64,000 bases of DNA from Roseivivax halotolerans (GCF_900115815.1 NZ_FOXV01000015.1:1-64000), one strand, 5' to 3'; counted from the first letter of the stretch, positions 35,442 through 45,062 are shown. Numbers and translations: made by a program. Notes: generated by a model from the sequence alone, not told the origin.

Positions 35442-37151
35442 CTAAGCCGCTCCCGACAAAAGACTGAACTCGCCCTGCCGCGAACTCAAGTCCGCGAAAG
35501 TGCCAGTATCGGCAATCCGACCTTCCTTCAGAACGACAATCCGGTCCGCCTTACGGATCGTTGAAAGTCGATGCGCGATGATGACAGTTGTCCGGTGGCG
35601 CATGAGCTCATCGAGAGCCTTTTGGATCAGTGTCTCCGTGTTGGGATCGACGGCTGCCGTGGCCTCGTCGAGGATGAGGATCGGTGCGTCCTTGAGTATC
35701 GCGCGAGCGATAGAAAGCCGTTGTTTCTGACCACCCGAGAGTCTGACACCGCGCTCACCGATCATCGTGTCGTAACCTTCGGGTAGGCTATCGATGAATT
35801 CATCGGCGCGGGCCGCCCGGGCTGCCACCATGACGTCGTCTTCGCTGGCATCTGGCCGCCCGAAACGGATATTGTCCCGGACGCTCGCGTTGAAAAGGAA
35901 GACGTCCTGCTGAACCATCGAGATGTTGCGGCGCAAGTCGCTCAGTCGAATGTCGCGAAGGTCGTGCCCGTCAAGAGTGATGCGCCCGGTACTGACGTCG
36001 TAGAACCGCGCAATCAAGGCGGCCAGCGTCGATTTGCCTGCCCCGGTATGGCCGACGAGAGCGAGCGATCCGCCGGCCGGAATTTCTAGGCTGATGCCGG
36101 ACAGAACCGTTTGATCGGGTTGAAAGCCGAAACATACGTCCTCCAGCACAATCTCGCCATGCGCTCGTGACAAGACCGAGCCGCCAGGCGGGTCCGCCAC
36201 TTCGGGCTCGTATTCCAAGACTTCGTTGATCCGCCGTAGTGCTGCGAAGCCACGCTGAACGTTCTCGGCCGCGTCGACCACGGAATAGAGTGGCTGATAG
36301 AGTGTGACGATGTAGAGGATGAAGGCGACGAGGTCCTCTACCGGAAGGTCGCCAGCCAGCGCCATGCGGCCGCCGACCAGCACGACAAGGCCAGTCGACA
36401 GACCGATGGCGCCCTCGACCACAGGATCAAAACCCGACATGATCTGACGCGCCCGGATCTGGGAGCGCGCCAGAGCGCCGGAGAGGCCGATGAAGCGGTG
36501 AGTCTCGGCCGCTTCACGATTGAACAGCTGGATGTCGCGCATGCCACCGACCTGGTCCTGCACCATGGCGCTCAATTCGCCCTCCTCGTTGGACTCGCGA
36601 TCAAAGGCAGGCTGGACGTGACGACCAAGGCGCCAAAGCACAATCGCGGCAATCGGCAGTGGCGCTAACGCAAGAAGGGTCAGCACCGGCGACAGGTAAA
36701 TCAATATCACCATGATCCCAAGCGCGAGAAGAAAGCTCGTAACGAAGCCGTAGACGGCATCGGCAATCACGGGCTCAAGCGTCAGCGTGTCCTTGACGAC
36801 TCTCGTGACAATGTCTCCGCTTTGACGTGCTGAAAAATAGGCGGGAGAGAACGTTTGCAAACGGGCATGGATTGCATCCCGGAGATCGCGGCAGACCTGA
36901 AACGCAACGACATGCGAGTAGTGAAACACGCCCGCCGCGCCAAGCGAGCGCACGACGTAAACCATTGCCAGCCCTACGCTAATCCAGAGCAGACTGCCTG
37001 CTTGCCCCGGTCCCCCATCTGCGATCAGGCCGACGATCGCCCGGATCAACCAAGGTCCCAGCAGGCCAGTCGCAGTGACAATCAAGATCGTCAGCAAGAC
37101 GACGAGCATCACTCGCCAATAAGGTTTCATATAGAAAAACAGGGTGCACAT
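35442..37151 (-). CDS. ABC exporter half-transporter (permease-ATPase fusion)
   Basis: The 569-residue protein has a six-helix exporter domain (residues 1-310) and an ATPase with Walker A GHTGAGKS, signature VRLSGGQKQR, Walker B ILILDEATAAVDP and the switch HRLS. All motifs are intact, so a homodimer could be active. It is the last gene of the iron locus, 29 bp after the FhuF-type gene. Similar exporters occur in siderophore loci, where they export ligand or take part in import; the substrate is not evident here. Confidence 0.85.
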   Translation of the reverse strand: MCTLFFYMKPYWRVMLVVLLTILIVTATGLLGPWLIRAIVGLIADGGPGQAGSLLWISVGLAMVYVVRSLGAAGVFHYSHVVAFQVCRDLRDAIHARLQTFSPAYFSARQSGDIVTRVVKDTLTLEPVIADAVYGFVTSFLLALGIMVILIYLSPVLTLLALAPLPIAAIVLWRLGRHVQPAFDRESNEEGELSAMVQDQVGGMRDIQLFNREAAETHRFIGLSGALARSQIRARQIMSGFDPVVEGAIGLSTGLVVLVGGRMALAGDLPVEDLVAFILYIVTLYQPLYSVVDAAENVQRGFAALRRINEVLEYEPEVADPPGGSVLSRAHGEIVLEDVCFGFQPDQTVLSGISLEIPAGGSLALVGHTGAGKSTLAALIARFYDVSTGRITLDGHDLRDIRLSDLRRNISMVQQDVFLFNASVRDNIRFGRPDASEDDVMVAARAARADEFIDSLPEGYDTMIGERGVRLSGGQKQRLSIARAILKDAPILILDEATAAVDPNTETLIQKALDELMRHRTTVIIAHRLSTIRKADRIVVLKEGRIADTGTFADLSSRQGEFSLLSGAA

Positions 37152-37180
37152 GATCGGAAGCCGCCTTGAGAATTTTTTCT

Positions 37181-38026
37181 TCAGAAGATACCGGGTAATC
37201 CCGCCGCAAGTCTGGCCCGGTGCAGCATGGAAAGGCGGAAGCGTTCGGGCCTGTCCTTCCTATGGACGCAGCTGCCGCAATAGTCGCCATCGCTCCGATA
37301 TGTCATGTAGTATCGGCAGCAGCCGGCGCGTTCGCGGAAGGTCTCAACAATCTCTTCGCCTAGAGGGTTCTCCGCAGCTGGCAGCGTGACCTCCAGAAAA
37401 TTCAACTGCTTCGCAAAGAGGCGTGTGCCCCGTTGCTTCAGGATAGCCTCGGCCCGTGCAACAGCCGCCCGCACCTCGCCCGCTTCTTCGCCGAGGTTGA
37501 GGTAGGCTGCTGAAATTCCATCGGTGACCAGACGCCAAAGAGCGCCTTGGCTCAGCTTGCACGCAGCAGACACGCCGAGGACGGTTGGAGTGAAAAGAGC
37601 TTCGTAAAGGCGGGCAAGCTCTGCAGGATCGAGCGCGGCGCTAGGACAGCATGGCGCCAGCGTCACGCCGGTGTCGAGGTATTGATACATCTCTCCAGCC
37701 TCCTCTCCCGTGGCGAGCGCGCTGGTTACGCCGGTCGTGTCCGGATCGAGCGGCGACAGATCGTGGCCCGACAAGTCCAGCCCAGCGAGCGCGCGGCCAA
37801 TGTCGTAGCCGAGCCGATTGACGAGGTAAGCGCCGCAGCCCTTGGCATCGAGGCCCGGTTCGTGGCGAAGCTCCTCGGCCATGGCCGCGTCGCAGGCGCC
37901 GATGTCACGGGCCATGTCCGAAAGGCGCAGGGCCGTGTCGGGCAGCGGTCCCATCGCGGGAAGCGCGGCAGCGTAGACGGCGCGGGGATCCAGCATGAGT
38001 GGGGTCTGATGCAGAGACATGGCCAT
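37181..38026 (-). CDS. FhuF-type siderophore-iron reductase
   Basis: The 281-residue cytoplasmic protein ends with AGCCRYYMTYRSDGDYCGSC: C236, C237, C250 and C253 form the CC-x(12)-C-x(2)-C cluster motif that ligates [2Fe-2S] in FhuF-like ferric reductases. The N-terminal two thirds are helical and poorly conserved, as usual for the family. It would release iron from imported ferric siderophores by reduction. It lies directly downstream of the last binding-protein gene (51-bp gap) on the same strand. Confidence 0.82.
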   Translation of the reverse strand: MAMSLHQTPLMLDPRAVYAAALPAMGPLPDTALRLSDMARDIGACDAAMAEELRHEPGLDAKGCGAYLVNRLGYDIGRALAGLDLSGHDLSPLDPDTTGVTSALATGEEAGEMYQYLDTGVTLAPCCPSAALDPAELARLYEALFTPTVLGVSAACKLSQGALWRLVTDGISAAYLNLGEEAGEVRAAVARAEAILKQRGTRLFAKQLNFLEVTLPAAENPLGEEIVETFRERAGCCRYYMTYRSDGDYCGSCVHRKDRPERFRLSMLHRARLAAGLPGIF

Positions 38027-38077
38027 TTCCTTCAGGTTTTTGGGAACCGGGACGGTCGGAGCTGCCCCGGCGCAGGA

Positions 38078-39046
38078 TCATTCTGGTGCCGAGATGCTTG
38101 GCCGTCCGGCGGTGTGGCTGACGACGTAATGCACCAGCATTTCGAGTTCGCGGAATGTCGACCCGGTGTGTTCGCGCGGGACAAGGATGTAGCGCCCCTG
38201 GGCACAGCCGCTCAGCAGGTCGCACCACCCGGGAAAGACATCGCTCAGCCTATCAAAGGCCTTCTGCGGCGTGTCGTCCTGGTCGATGCGGTAGGTGTCG
38301 AAGATATAATCGGCCTCTAGTTCCGGCAGTACCTCGGCGCTGACTTCCTCGCCCCAGACGACGCCGCGGTCTGCCATGGCTTGCGCGAAGTCTGTCCGCT
38401 CCATCCCCAGCGCGTGCAGCACCTGCGTGAGCCCGCCGTAGCCCGCGGCAACCCAAAGGATACCGTCATATCCCTGGATCTTCGAATAACTGGCTCCCTG
38501 GAGTTGCGGCGCCCAGTTGCGGGCATCCTCGATCAGCGCGTCGTAGTCGCCAAGCCGCGCCTCAAACTCCGGTAGCATCCCGGCCGCATCGGCGATCTGG
38601 CGATAGGTCTCGAATGGCTCTGGCACGTCGGCTACGTAGACCGTGGGGCCGACGATTTCGAGTTGCTCACGGATTTCCTCGTCCCAAGGCGCGCGCGCGA
38701 TGATGAGGTCAGGATCGAGTGCAGCCATGGCCTCGAAGTCCATTTGGTTGAAGGCGCCCACGAATTCAATGTCAGAATTGTCGAAATCCACATTGAAGAT
38801 CGTGTTGACCGAGCGAAGGTAGGTTGATCCGTCGTCGCGCACCCGGCCATGGCTGCCCACGACTGGCGCGCCCAGCTCGACAAGCGGCATTGTGATGGTC
38901 AGGTCATGGATCGCGATAATCCGCTGCGGGTCGACCGGGATTTCGACCTCGCGCCCCAGCGCATCGGTAAATGTCCGCATCTCCTGCGCGGCGGCGGGAA
39001 TAGCTAAGGCCGCAAGCGCGGCAAGGGTCGTGAGAAGGCGTTTCAT
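38078..39046 (-). CDS. SBP13: iron-siderophore-type substrate-binding protein
   Basis: The 322-residue precursor has a Sec signal (MKRLLTTLAALAALAIPAAA, cleavage before QE). Its Peripla_BP_2 (TroA/FepB-like) fold shows as the PQRIIAIHD strand, DFEAMAALDPDLIIA and VGPTVYV motifs. N-terminal class II (EMRTFTDALGREVEIPVDP). The C-terminal half has DTYRIDQDDTP and the Cys pair GWCDLLSGC. Its closest relative in the array is SBP4. The start was set at the signal-peptide Met (39044-39046), since the longer frame reads into the spacer. The ligand is unknown. Confidence 0.85.
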   Translation of the reverse strand: MKRLLTTLAALAALAIPAAAQEMRTFTDALGREVEIPVDPQRIIAIHDLTITMPLVELGAPVVGSHGRVRDDGSTYLRSVNTIFNVDFDNSDIEFVGAFNQMDFEAMAALDPDLIIARAPWDEEIREQLEIVGPTVYVADVPEPFETYRQIADAAGMLPEFEARLGDYDALIEDARNWAPQLQGASYSKIQGYDGILWVAAGYGGLTQVLHALGMERTDFAQAMADRGVVWGEEVSAEVLPELEADYIFDTYRIDQDDTPQKAFDRLSDVFPGWCDLLSGCAQGRYILVPREHTGSTFRELEMLVHYVVSHTAGRPSISAPE

Positions 39047-39086
39047 GGGCGTTTCCCTTTCATCGGGCCTGTCGTGACAATCGTGG

Positions 39087-40025
39087 TCAAGGATGTACAT
39101 CCGCGCGGATGGGCGTTTCCGTGAACCATGCCGCGAGATCGTCGAGCACGTTCATGCGCGTGCCGTAGGTATTCCCCCACCAATCGTCATCCCATTCGAA
39201 GGCCTGCCCGGCCTGAACCGCATTCAACGAGCGGAACAGGGGATCGTTCATCGGATCGGTGTCGGGGGTGTAGTGGACGTAGAACAGCACGTCGGCATCG
39301 AAATCCTGGATGCGTTCCATGCTGACGTCGGGCGTGCAACACTCCCCTTCCGCGAAACTATCTGTCTGGTTCTCGGGAAAGTTGCGGAAGCCCAGTTCGG
39401 TCAGAACTTCCCCGAAGGCGAAGAAACCCGCACGAAAGGTATTCACCAGACCCTCGCTGTTGATCTGCACGACCGAAACCGACAGATCGTCGAAATCGAC
39501 GTCGAGCAGGGCGCGCACCTCGGCCAGCCTCTCGGCATCCCGGGAACGCAATTCGGCGAGCATCTCCTCCCGGCCGTAAAGCGCGGCAAAATCCGCCATC
39601 ACCTCGTGGACCGGCGCGAAGGTTTCCGGCATGACGAAGGGGGCCAATGCCTCGAAGGCGGAGATTTCTCCGGGCGACTGGCCTGCCTCTCCAGAAGCGG
39701 TGTAGCCGACGATCAGGTCAGGGTTCAGCGCGGCGATGGCCTCGAGGTCAGGCGCACCGTAATCGCCGATCGGCGTCGTCCCCGAAAGGTCGTAGCGGCT
39801 GCCCAATTCGAACACGCCGCTGCGGGTCGTCATGCCGACTGGCGTGATGCCAAGTTCCAGCGTCTGGGCGCCGCCGTTGCTGTCATTCAGGACAACGACG
39901 CGCTGTGGATCGACCGGAATTTCCACCTCGCGCCCAAGAGCGTCGGTGTAGGTCCGCATCTCCTGCGCGACGGCGGGAAGCGCGAGGGCCGCAAGCGCGG
40001 CCACGGTTGCGAGAAGGCGTTTCAT
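39087..40025 (-). CDS. SBP12: iron-siderophore-type substrate-binding protein
   Basis: The 312-residue precursor shares almost its whole first 45 residues with SBP13 (signal plus EMRTYTDALGREVEIPVDPQR), yet the mature body is very different. It keeps DLEAIAALNPDLIVGYT and SMERIQDFDADVLFYVH. It has an unusual adjacent Cys pair (EGECCTPDVS) and lacks the C-x5-C pair of its neighbours. The body looks closer to classical FepB/FecB-like proteins. The 40-bp spacer to SBP13 and 27 bp to SBP11 indicate co-transcription. Confidence 0.85.
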   Translation of the reverse strand: MKRLLATVAALAALALPAVAQEMRTYTDALGREVEIPVDPQRVVVLNDSNGGAQTLELGITPVGMTTRSGVFELGSRYDLSGTTPIGDYGAPDLEAIAALNPDLIVGYTASGEAGQSPGEISAFEALAPFVMPETFAPVHEVMADFAALYGREEMLAELRSRDAERLAEVRALLDVDFDDLSVSVVQINSEGLVNTFRAGFFAFGEVLTELGFRNFPENQTDSFAEGECCTPDVSMERIQDFDADVLFYVHYTPDTDPMNDPLFRSLNAVQAGQAFEWDDDWWGNTYGTRMNVLDDLAAWFTETPIRADVHP

Positions 40026-40052
40026 GGTGCTTTCCTTTTCCAGGCTATGAGA

Positions 40053-41057
40053 TCAGTTTGTGATTTCGGTCAGATCGCGGCCGACAAGTTCAGCCTCGAG
40101 GAGCGCCATCGCCGCGTCGAATGAGGTGAAGGAGACTGCGTAGACGGGCGTCGCTTCGAAAATCACCACCTGGCCCGCGGCACAGGCACGGAAGAAGTCG
40201 CACCAGCCGGGCAGCACGGCCTCCATGCCAGCGCGGACCGCCGCTGGCGTGCTGCGCGCTCCGTCTTCGGCCCAGTACGGCAGAAAGGTCAGGTCCGCGT
40301 CGGCAGCCTGGATCGCCTCGACGCTGATCTCCTTACTGGTTGCGTGGTCGATCACCTCTTCGGTCCCATCGAAAAGCTCGCTGACCGCCTCGGCCTGCCC
40401 CAGCCCCAGATCGTCCGCCACCTGCGTCAGCGCGTAGAACGTGTCGTAGATTCCGTGCCAGCCGGGTTCGCTGTAGAGCACCGCGATGTCGACGTTTCCC
40501 GGATCCGCGATCAATCCCTTTAGGCGGGCGATGCGGGCGTCATAGGCGCGGCGCATCTGGTCGAACCGGTCTGGCGCACCGCCAAGTGTCGCGACGCCTT
40601 CGAGGAATTCCAGTTGCGGCTCCGCTGGGTCGAGCAGCACCGTCGGCGCGATAGCAGACAATTGGTCGTAGATTTCCTCCTCGCTGGGCCGCCCGATGAT
40701 CAGGTCGGGCTGCAGCGACGCGATCGCCTCGAGATCGTAGTCCCAGACGCCCAGAAACTCGATGTCGGCGCTATCGAAATCGACGCCGAATAGGTCAGGC
40801 ACAGTCGACAGTGTCGGCCCCGATGCACCATCTTCGAGCCGGCCCATGCTGCCCACGATCCGATCCGTCAGACCGAGTTCGACAAGCGGCAGGGTGATCG
40901 TCAGATCGTGCAGCGACACGATCCGCTCAGGGCGTTCAGGCACGCAGGTGTTCCCGGCAGCGTGGTCGTGCGGCCGTTGCCCCTCAGCGCAATCCTGGGC
41001 CAGCGCCGGGGAGGTCATGACCGCAAGCGCGGCCAGGGTCGTGAGAACGCGTTTCAT
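40053..41057 (-). CDS. SBP11: iron-siderophore-type substrate-binding protein
   Basis: The 334-residue precursor belongs to N-terminal class I: after the signal comes QDCAEGQRPHDHAAGNTC, with C23 and C38 (C-x14-C). The core has PERIVSLHD, YDLEAIASLQPDLIIGRP and SAIAPTVLL. HATSKEISVEAIQAADADL closely parallels SBP6, its likely paralogous partner. The C-terminal GWCDFFRAC gives the second Cys pair. The start at 41055-41057 is the Met of the signal peptide. Confidence 0.85.
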   Translation of the reverse strand: MKRVLTTLAALAVMTSPALAQDCAEGQRPHDHAAGNTCVPERPERIVSLHDLTITLPLVELGLTDRIVGSMGRLEDGASGPTLSTVPDLFGVDFDSADIEFLGVWDYDLEAIASLQPDLIIGRPSEEEIYDQLSAIAPTVLLDPAEPQLEFLEGVATLGGAPDRFDQMRRAYDARIARLKGLIADPGNVDIAVLYSEPGWHGIYDTFYALTQVADDLGLGQAEAVSELFDGTEEVIDHATSKEISVEAIQAADADLTFLPYWAEDGARSTPAAVRAGMEAVLPGWCDFFRACAAGQVVIFEATPVYAVSFTSFDAAMALLEAELVGRDLTEITN

Positions 41058-41078
41058 TGGTATCTCCTTCATGAAGAT

Positions 41079-42053
41079 TCAGTTTGCTGCCGCGGGGCGT
41101 TCGTCGGCATGTGTGGTCGGGTCGCCGTCCAGCGCCGTCTCGATCATCGGCACCAACCGGTCGATAGCGAAGGGCAGCGACAGGAGCGAGGCGTGGCTGA
41201 AGGCGGAGCCGAGGACGGTATCGGTGAACACCTCGCGTCCCTCCTGCGAGGCAGTCAGGAATGGACGGGCGTCGAGGTCCAACACATGCGGATAGGCATC
41301 GTCAGTCGTGACCCAGACGATGAGGTCAGCGTCGAGCACGCGCAGGTCTTCGGGGCTTAACTGTATTGCAAATGCGTTGCCTTCGCTGGCCAGCGCGTCC
41401 ACCTCTAGCGGGGTCACGAAGCCCATCTCTTCGAGCAGTAGCGGCCGAATATCCTCGGAAGTGTAGGCCCCGGGCGCATCGGACTCGAGCGCGTAGGCAA
41501 CAACGGCGCTGCGCCCTTGCCAATTCGGATGGTCGGCGGCGACCTGAGCCAGCCGGTCTTTGATCGCATTGACTTTTTCTTCGGCTGCCTGCTCTCGACC
41601 AATGGCGCGGCCGGCGATCAGCGCGCGACGATCCCATGGCAGCGCATAGTCGCCAACCCCTTCGGGCACCGCGACCACGGGTGCGATGCGCGAGAGCTGT
41701 GCGTAATCCTCCGCGGTAATGCCCGACCAGAGCGCCAGGATCACATCCGGATCGGCCGCCGCGATCTGTTCATAATTGAGCTCGCCGCGCAGGATTTCCG
41801 GATTGCCCTCAAGCAGCGGCTCAGCCCAGGGCCAGACCGCGCGCGGGTAGTCTCCATACCAAAAGCGGATCGCCACCGGCTGCACCCCAAGCGCAAGCAG
41901 GTCATCCGCGCCGGAATAGTCAAGGCTAGCGACCCGCTCGGGTCGCTCGGAGATTACGGTCGCTCCGAACTTGTGCTCGATGGTCAGAGGAAATTCCTGT
42001 GCCCGTGCGAGCGGCGCGAAGAGGATCACGGCGAGAGTGAAGAGAAGTCGCAT
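41079..42053 (-). CDS. SBP10: iron-siderophore-type substrate-binding protein
   Basis: The 324-residue precursor has signal MRLLFTLAVILFAPLARA and N-terminal class III (EFPLTIEHKFGATVISERPERVASLDYSGADDLLALG), the form typical of common ferric-siderophore binders. Further motifs are WPWAEPLL, ADPDVILALWSGIT and RIAPVVAVPEG. It has no Cys pairs. It is most similar to the adjacent SBP9 (10-bp spacer), the only side-by-side close duplicate in the array. Confidence 0.87.
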   Translation of the reverse strand: MRLLFTLAVILFAPLARAQEFPLTIEHKFGATVISERPERVASLDYSGADDLLALGVQPVAIRFWYGDYPRAVWPWAEPLLEGNPEILRGELNYEQIAAADPDVILALWSGITAEDYAQLSRIAPVVAVPEGVGDYALPWDRRALIAGRAIGREQAAEEKVNAIKDRLAQVAADHPNWQGRSAVVAYALESDAPGAYTSEDIRPLLLEEMGFVTPLEVDALASEGNAFAIQLSPEDLRVLDADLIVWVTTDDAYPHVLDLDARPFLTASQEGREVFTDTVLGSAFSHASLLSLPFAIDRLVPMIETALDGDPTTHADERPAAAN

Positions 42054-42063
42054 TGAATGGTCC

Positions 42064-43047
42064 TTATTGGTCGGGAACGGCAGTATTCGGGTTGCCGTCC
42101 ATCGCGGCCTCTATCATCGGTGTGAGAACGTCGATCGCGACAGGCAGGCTCAGCAGCGACCCATTGGCAAGGGCCCCGTTGGCAAGACCCTCGGTTGATA
42201 AAATGATCTCTCGTCCCTCGTCGGGCGCGCGCATCAAGCGGCGCGCTGGCAGTGCGTCGATGACCGGGATATTCTCCGGCACCGCCCACCAGAAGATCAC
42301 GTCGGCATCGAGGTCAGGCAGGATCTCCTGTGAGATCGTGAATGACGATTGATCGGGCACGGACAGCTCGCGAACGCGGGGATGCACAGCGAGGCCGAGG
42401 TTTTCGACGATCCGCACGCTGGAATCCGTGTCGGAATACAGAAGCACCGAGCCGTCCCACCAGGTCAGCATGGCAAAGGTGTTGTCAGACCATTCTGGGT
42501 GTTCGGCAGCCACATCCTCGATGCTTCGTTCGACCGCGTCGATCAGCCTCCTCGCCCGGCCGGATCGACCCAAGGCGCGTCCAGCAAGCTCAGCTTGTTC
42601 CCGCCAACCAAGATCCCAGTCACCTCGGCCTTCCGGCACAGCGACCACTGGCGCAATCCGCGTCAACCTTTCGTATTCCTCTCTGGTTATCCCAGAGCGG
42701 AAAGCGAGGATCACGTCAGGATCCGTCTTGGCAATCGCCTCGAAATCGAATGGCGCCTGTATGGGGACAGGATCGGCCTCCGCGAGGTCCTGCGCCCACG
42801 GCCAGAGGTGCGACTCGTACGGGCCAAACCATGCGCGTACGGTCAGTGGCTGCAGCCCCAGCGCCAGGACATTGTCGGCGCCACCGTAATCCAGCGTCGC
42901 GACCCGTTCGGGCGGCTCGGATATCACGGTCGTTCCAAACTTGTGCTGGATCCTGAGCGGGAATTCCTGCGCGGTAATGGTCGCGGCGAAAGCAAAAAGT
43001 CCGACCAGCGCCGCAATCAAGAAAGTCATCAACCGTATGAAGCTCAT
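42064..43047 (-). CDS. SBP9: iron-siderophore-type substrate-binding protein
   Basis: The 327-residue precursor (start at 43045-43047) has a hydrophobic signal and class III N-terminus (EFPLRIQHKFGTTVISEPPERVATLDYGG). It shares TDPDVILAFRSGIT, RIAPVVAVPEG and the C-terminal SLLSLPVAIDVLTPMIEAAMDG with SBP10. No Cys pair is present. The two look like a tandem duplication that has since diverged in the ligand-facing middle. Confidence 0.87.
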   Translation of the reverse strand: MSFIRLMTFLIAALVGLFAFAATITAQEFPLRIQHKFGTTVISEPPERVATLDYGGADNVLALGLQPLTVRAWFGPYESHLWPWAQDLAEADPVPIQAPFDFEAIAKTDPDVILAFRSGITREEYERLTRIAPVVAVPEGRGDWDLGWREQAELAGRALGRSGRARRLIDAVERSIEDVAAEHPEWSDNTFAMLTWWDGSVLLYSDTDSSVRIVENLGLAVHPRVRELSVPDQSSFTISQEILPDLDADVIFWWAVPENIPVIDALPARRLMRAPDEGREIILSTEGLANGALANGSLLSLPVAIDVLTPMIEAAMDGNPNTAVPDQ

Positions 43048-43104
43048 GGGGTCTTCCTTCGATGACCACCGGCCGGGCAAGTGCCGACCGGGGTCGTTAT
43101 TGCG

Positions 43105-44070
43105 TCACTCGGATACGAGGTCCCGGTTCAGATTCTCGCGGGTCAACACGGCGGCGATCTGGTCGAGGCCGTTCATCACCTTGCGCCAGGCCGACCCGAC
43201 CATTTGCGAGCCGTCGAGCGGGAAGATCTGGCCTGCTTGCGCGACTTCGGTCGCCTGCACTAAGGGGTGCGATGTGAACGCGTTATACGCGTCGCTATCG
43301 CCTCGATCGTCGGCGTCGAAGACAAGCTGGAACATAACGTCAGCCTCGTGTGCGCCGATGGTCTCGATCGAGCGGTATTCGCGGTTGTCCGCCAGATCGC
43401 TTTCAGCGGCGGGGCGGATCGGGTCGAGGCCCCGCAGGATCACCCCCATCGCTTGGGTCGGGTTGGTTGGGTAGAACTGGCCGTCCTCGATGTTCGAGGT
43501 CAAGAAGGACACGGTCGTTGCCTCCAGCGCCGGGCCCAAGTCCTCGCGAACCTCGTCCATGCGCGCCTCGAGCTCGGCCTGCAGTTCTTCGGCCCGATCG
43601 GTCCGGTTCACGAGGTCCGCGAACTGGAACAGCGCGTCGGGCAAGGGCTGCTCGAACATGTCGATCACCACCACCGGAGCGATGTCGCCGTAGAGCTCCG
43701 GTGCCTCCGGCGGCCACGGGGAGGCTACGATCAGATCGGGATCGAGGCCCGCGATGACCTCGGGGTCGACTGCCGTGCCGTAGGTGCCGATCCACTCGAT
43801 GCCGGCGGTGTCGTAGCCCTCCATTCTTCGGAAGATCCGTTCCCCGTCATTGGTGATGTGCCCGGCCGAGCCGACGGGCCGCACGCCCAGCTCCATCAGC
43901 GGCAACAGCCCGTTCTGGTCCTGCAGCGTGACGATGCGCTGCGGGTCTTCGGGGATGCAGTCCGCACCCGCGTGATGGTCAAACAGGCGCTGGCCCTCGG
44001 GGCATTCCTGCGCGAGGGCCGGAAGGGCGAGGGCCGCGAGCGCGGCAGCGGTGATGGTGAAGGTCTTCAT
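43105..44070 (-). CDS. SBP8: iron-siderophore-type substrate-binding protein
   Basis: The 321-residue precursor has class I N-terminus (QECPEGQRLFDHHAGADC, C23 and C38, with two adjacent His). PQRIVTLQDQNGLLPLMELG, RRMEGYDTAGIEWIGTYG and DIAPVVVIDMFEQP pair it clearly with SBP5. Its C-terminal part lacks the C-x5-C pair and reads AQAGQIFPLDGSQMVGSAWRK. The signal-peptide Met at 44068-44070 is the start. Confidence 0.86.
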   Translation of the reverse strand: MKTFTITAAALAALALPALAQECPEGQRLFDHHAGADCIPEDPQRIVTLQDQNGLLPLMELGVRPVGSAGHITNDGERIFRRMEGYDTAGIEWIGTYGTAVDPEVIAGLDPDLIVASPWPPEAPELYGDIAPVVVIDMFEQPLPDALFQFADLVNRTDRAEELQAELEARMDEVREDLGPALEATTVSFLTSNIEDGQFYPTNPTQAMGVILRGLDPIRPAAESDLADNREYRSIETIGAHEADVMFQLVFDADDRGDSDAYNAFTSHPLVQATEVAQAGQIFPLDGSQMVGSAWRKVMNGLDQIAAVLTRENLNRDLVSE

Positions 44071-44096
44071 GTGAATACTCCTATTCATAATACGCG

Positions 44097-45062
44097 TCAT
44101 TCCGGCATCGGCTCGAAGGGCCGGCCGCCGACAATGGACTGAATGGCGTAGGCGGTGGCCAGAAGCGCGTCGTAACTCGTGGCCGAGGCCTCCTCGCGCG
44201 GGAGGATGAACATCTGCCCCGTCCGGCAGGCGTGCAGCAGATCGCAATAGCCCGGCACCTGCGCGTCGAAGTAGCCGCGCACGTCCTCGGGCGTGTCGGC
44301 GGTCGAGCCGTTGAACGTGGTGATGATGAAATCGCCGTCGAAGGCGGGCAGCGTCTCGGCGCTGACCTCGGCCCAGTCGTTCAGCGGCACGTCGAGGACG
44401 GCCTGCGGCTGCCGGAACCCCGCGTCGTAGAGCACGCGGCCGATATTGCCGTAGGGGTTGTAGACGAACAGGCTGGTGTCATGGGCGTGGATCGTGCTGA
44501 TCGTGATGTTCTCGGTGTCGATCCGCTCACGGATCTGGTCGATGGCCGCGGCGTAGCGGGTCTCCATCGCCGCGATCCGGTCTGCCTCGCCGACGATGTC
44601 GGCAACGGTCGCGTAGGTGCCCCAGTCTCCGCGCCGGGAATAGTCGATCAGCGCCGTCGGCGCGATCTGGCGGAGCCTCTCCACTGGGGCGTCCTGCCAC
44701 TGGGTGGTGAGGATCAGGTCGGGGTCGAGCGCGGCGATCGCCTCGAGATCGACCGGGAAGGCGCCGACGAACGCGATGTCGGAATTGTCGAAGTCGATGC
44801 CCGTGAGCGTCCTCGCGGACCGGATAAAAGGCTCTCCGTCGTCGGTCAGCCGACCATGGCTGCCGACCGGCATGACGCCCAGTTCCAGCAGCGTGATGGT
44901 CAGCACGCTGTCGTGCAGCGACACGATCCGCTGCGGATCGGAGGGGATGCAATCGGCGCCCGCGTCATGCTCGAACAGGCGCTGCCCTTCGGCGCAGTCC
45001 CGGGCGAAAGCAGGAGTGGCGAGCGCCGCGAGAGCCACGAGAGTGGTGATAGCGAGTTTCAT
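44097..45062 (-). CDS. SBP7: iron-siderophore-type substrate-binding protein
   Basis: The 321-residue precursor has class I N-terminus (RDCAEGQRLFEHDAGADC, C23 and C38). VGSHGRLTDDGEPFIRS and GIDFDNSDIAFVGAF resemble SBP3, its probable partner, although SBP3 has a class II N-terminus. It has DLEAIAALDPDLILTTQWQ, RQIAPTALI and the C-terminal pair GYCDLLHAC followed by MFILPREEASATSYDALL. The 26-bp spacer to SBP8 supports co-transcription. Confidence 0.86.
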   Translation of the reverse strand: MKLAITTLVALAALATPAFARDCAEGQRLFEHDAGADCIPSDPQRIVSLHDSVLTITLLELGVMPVGSHGRLTDDGEPFIRSARTLTGIDFDNSDIAFVGAFPVDLEAIAALDPDLILTTQWQDAPVERLRQIAPTALIDYSRRGDWGTYATVADIVGEADRIAAMETRYAAAIDQIRERIDTENITISTIHAHDTSLFVYNPYGNIGRVLYDAGFRQPQAVLDVPLNDWAEVSAETLPAFDGDFIITTFNGSTADTPEDVRGYFDAQVPGYCDLLHACRTGQMFILPREEASATSYDALLATAYAIQSIVGGRPFEPMPE

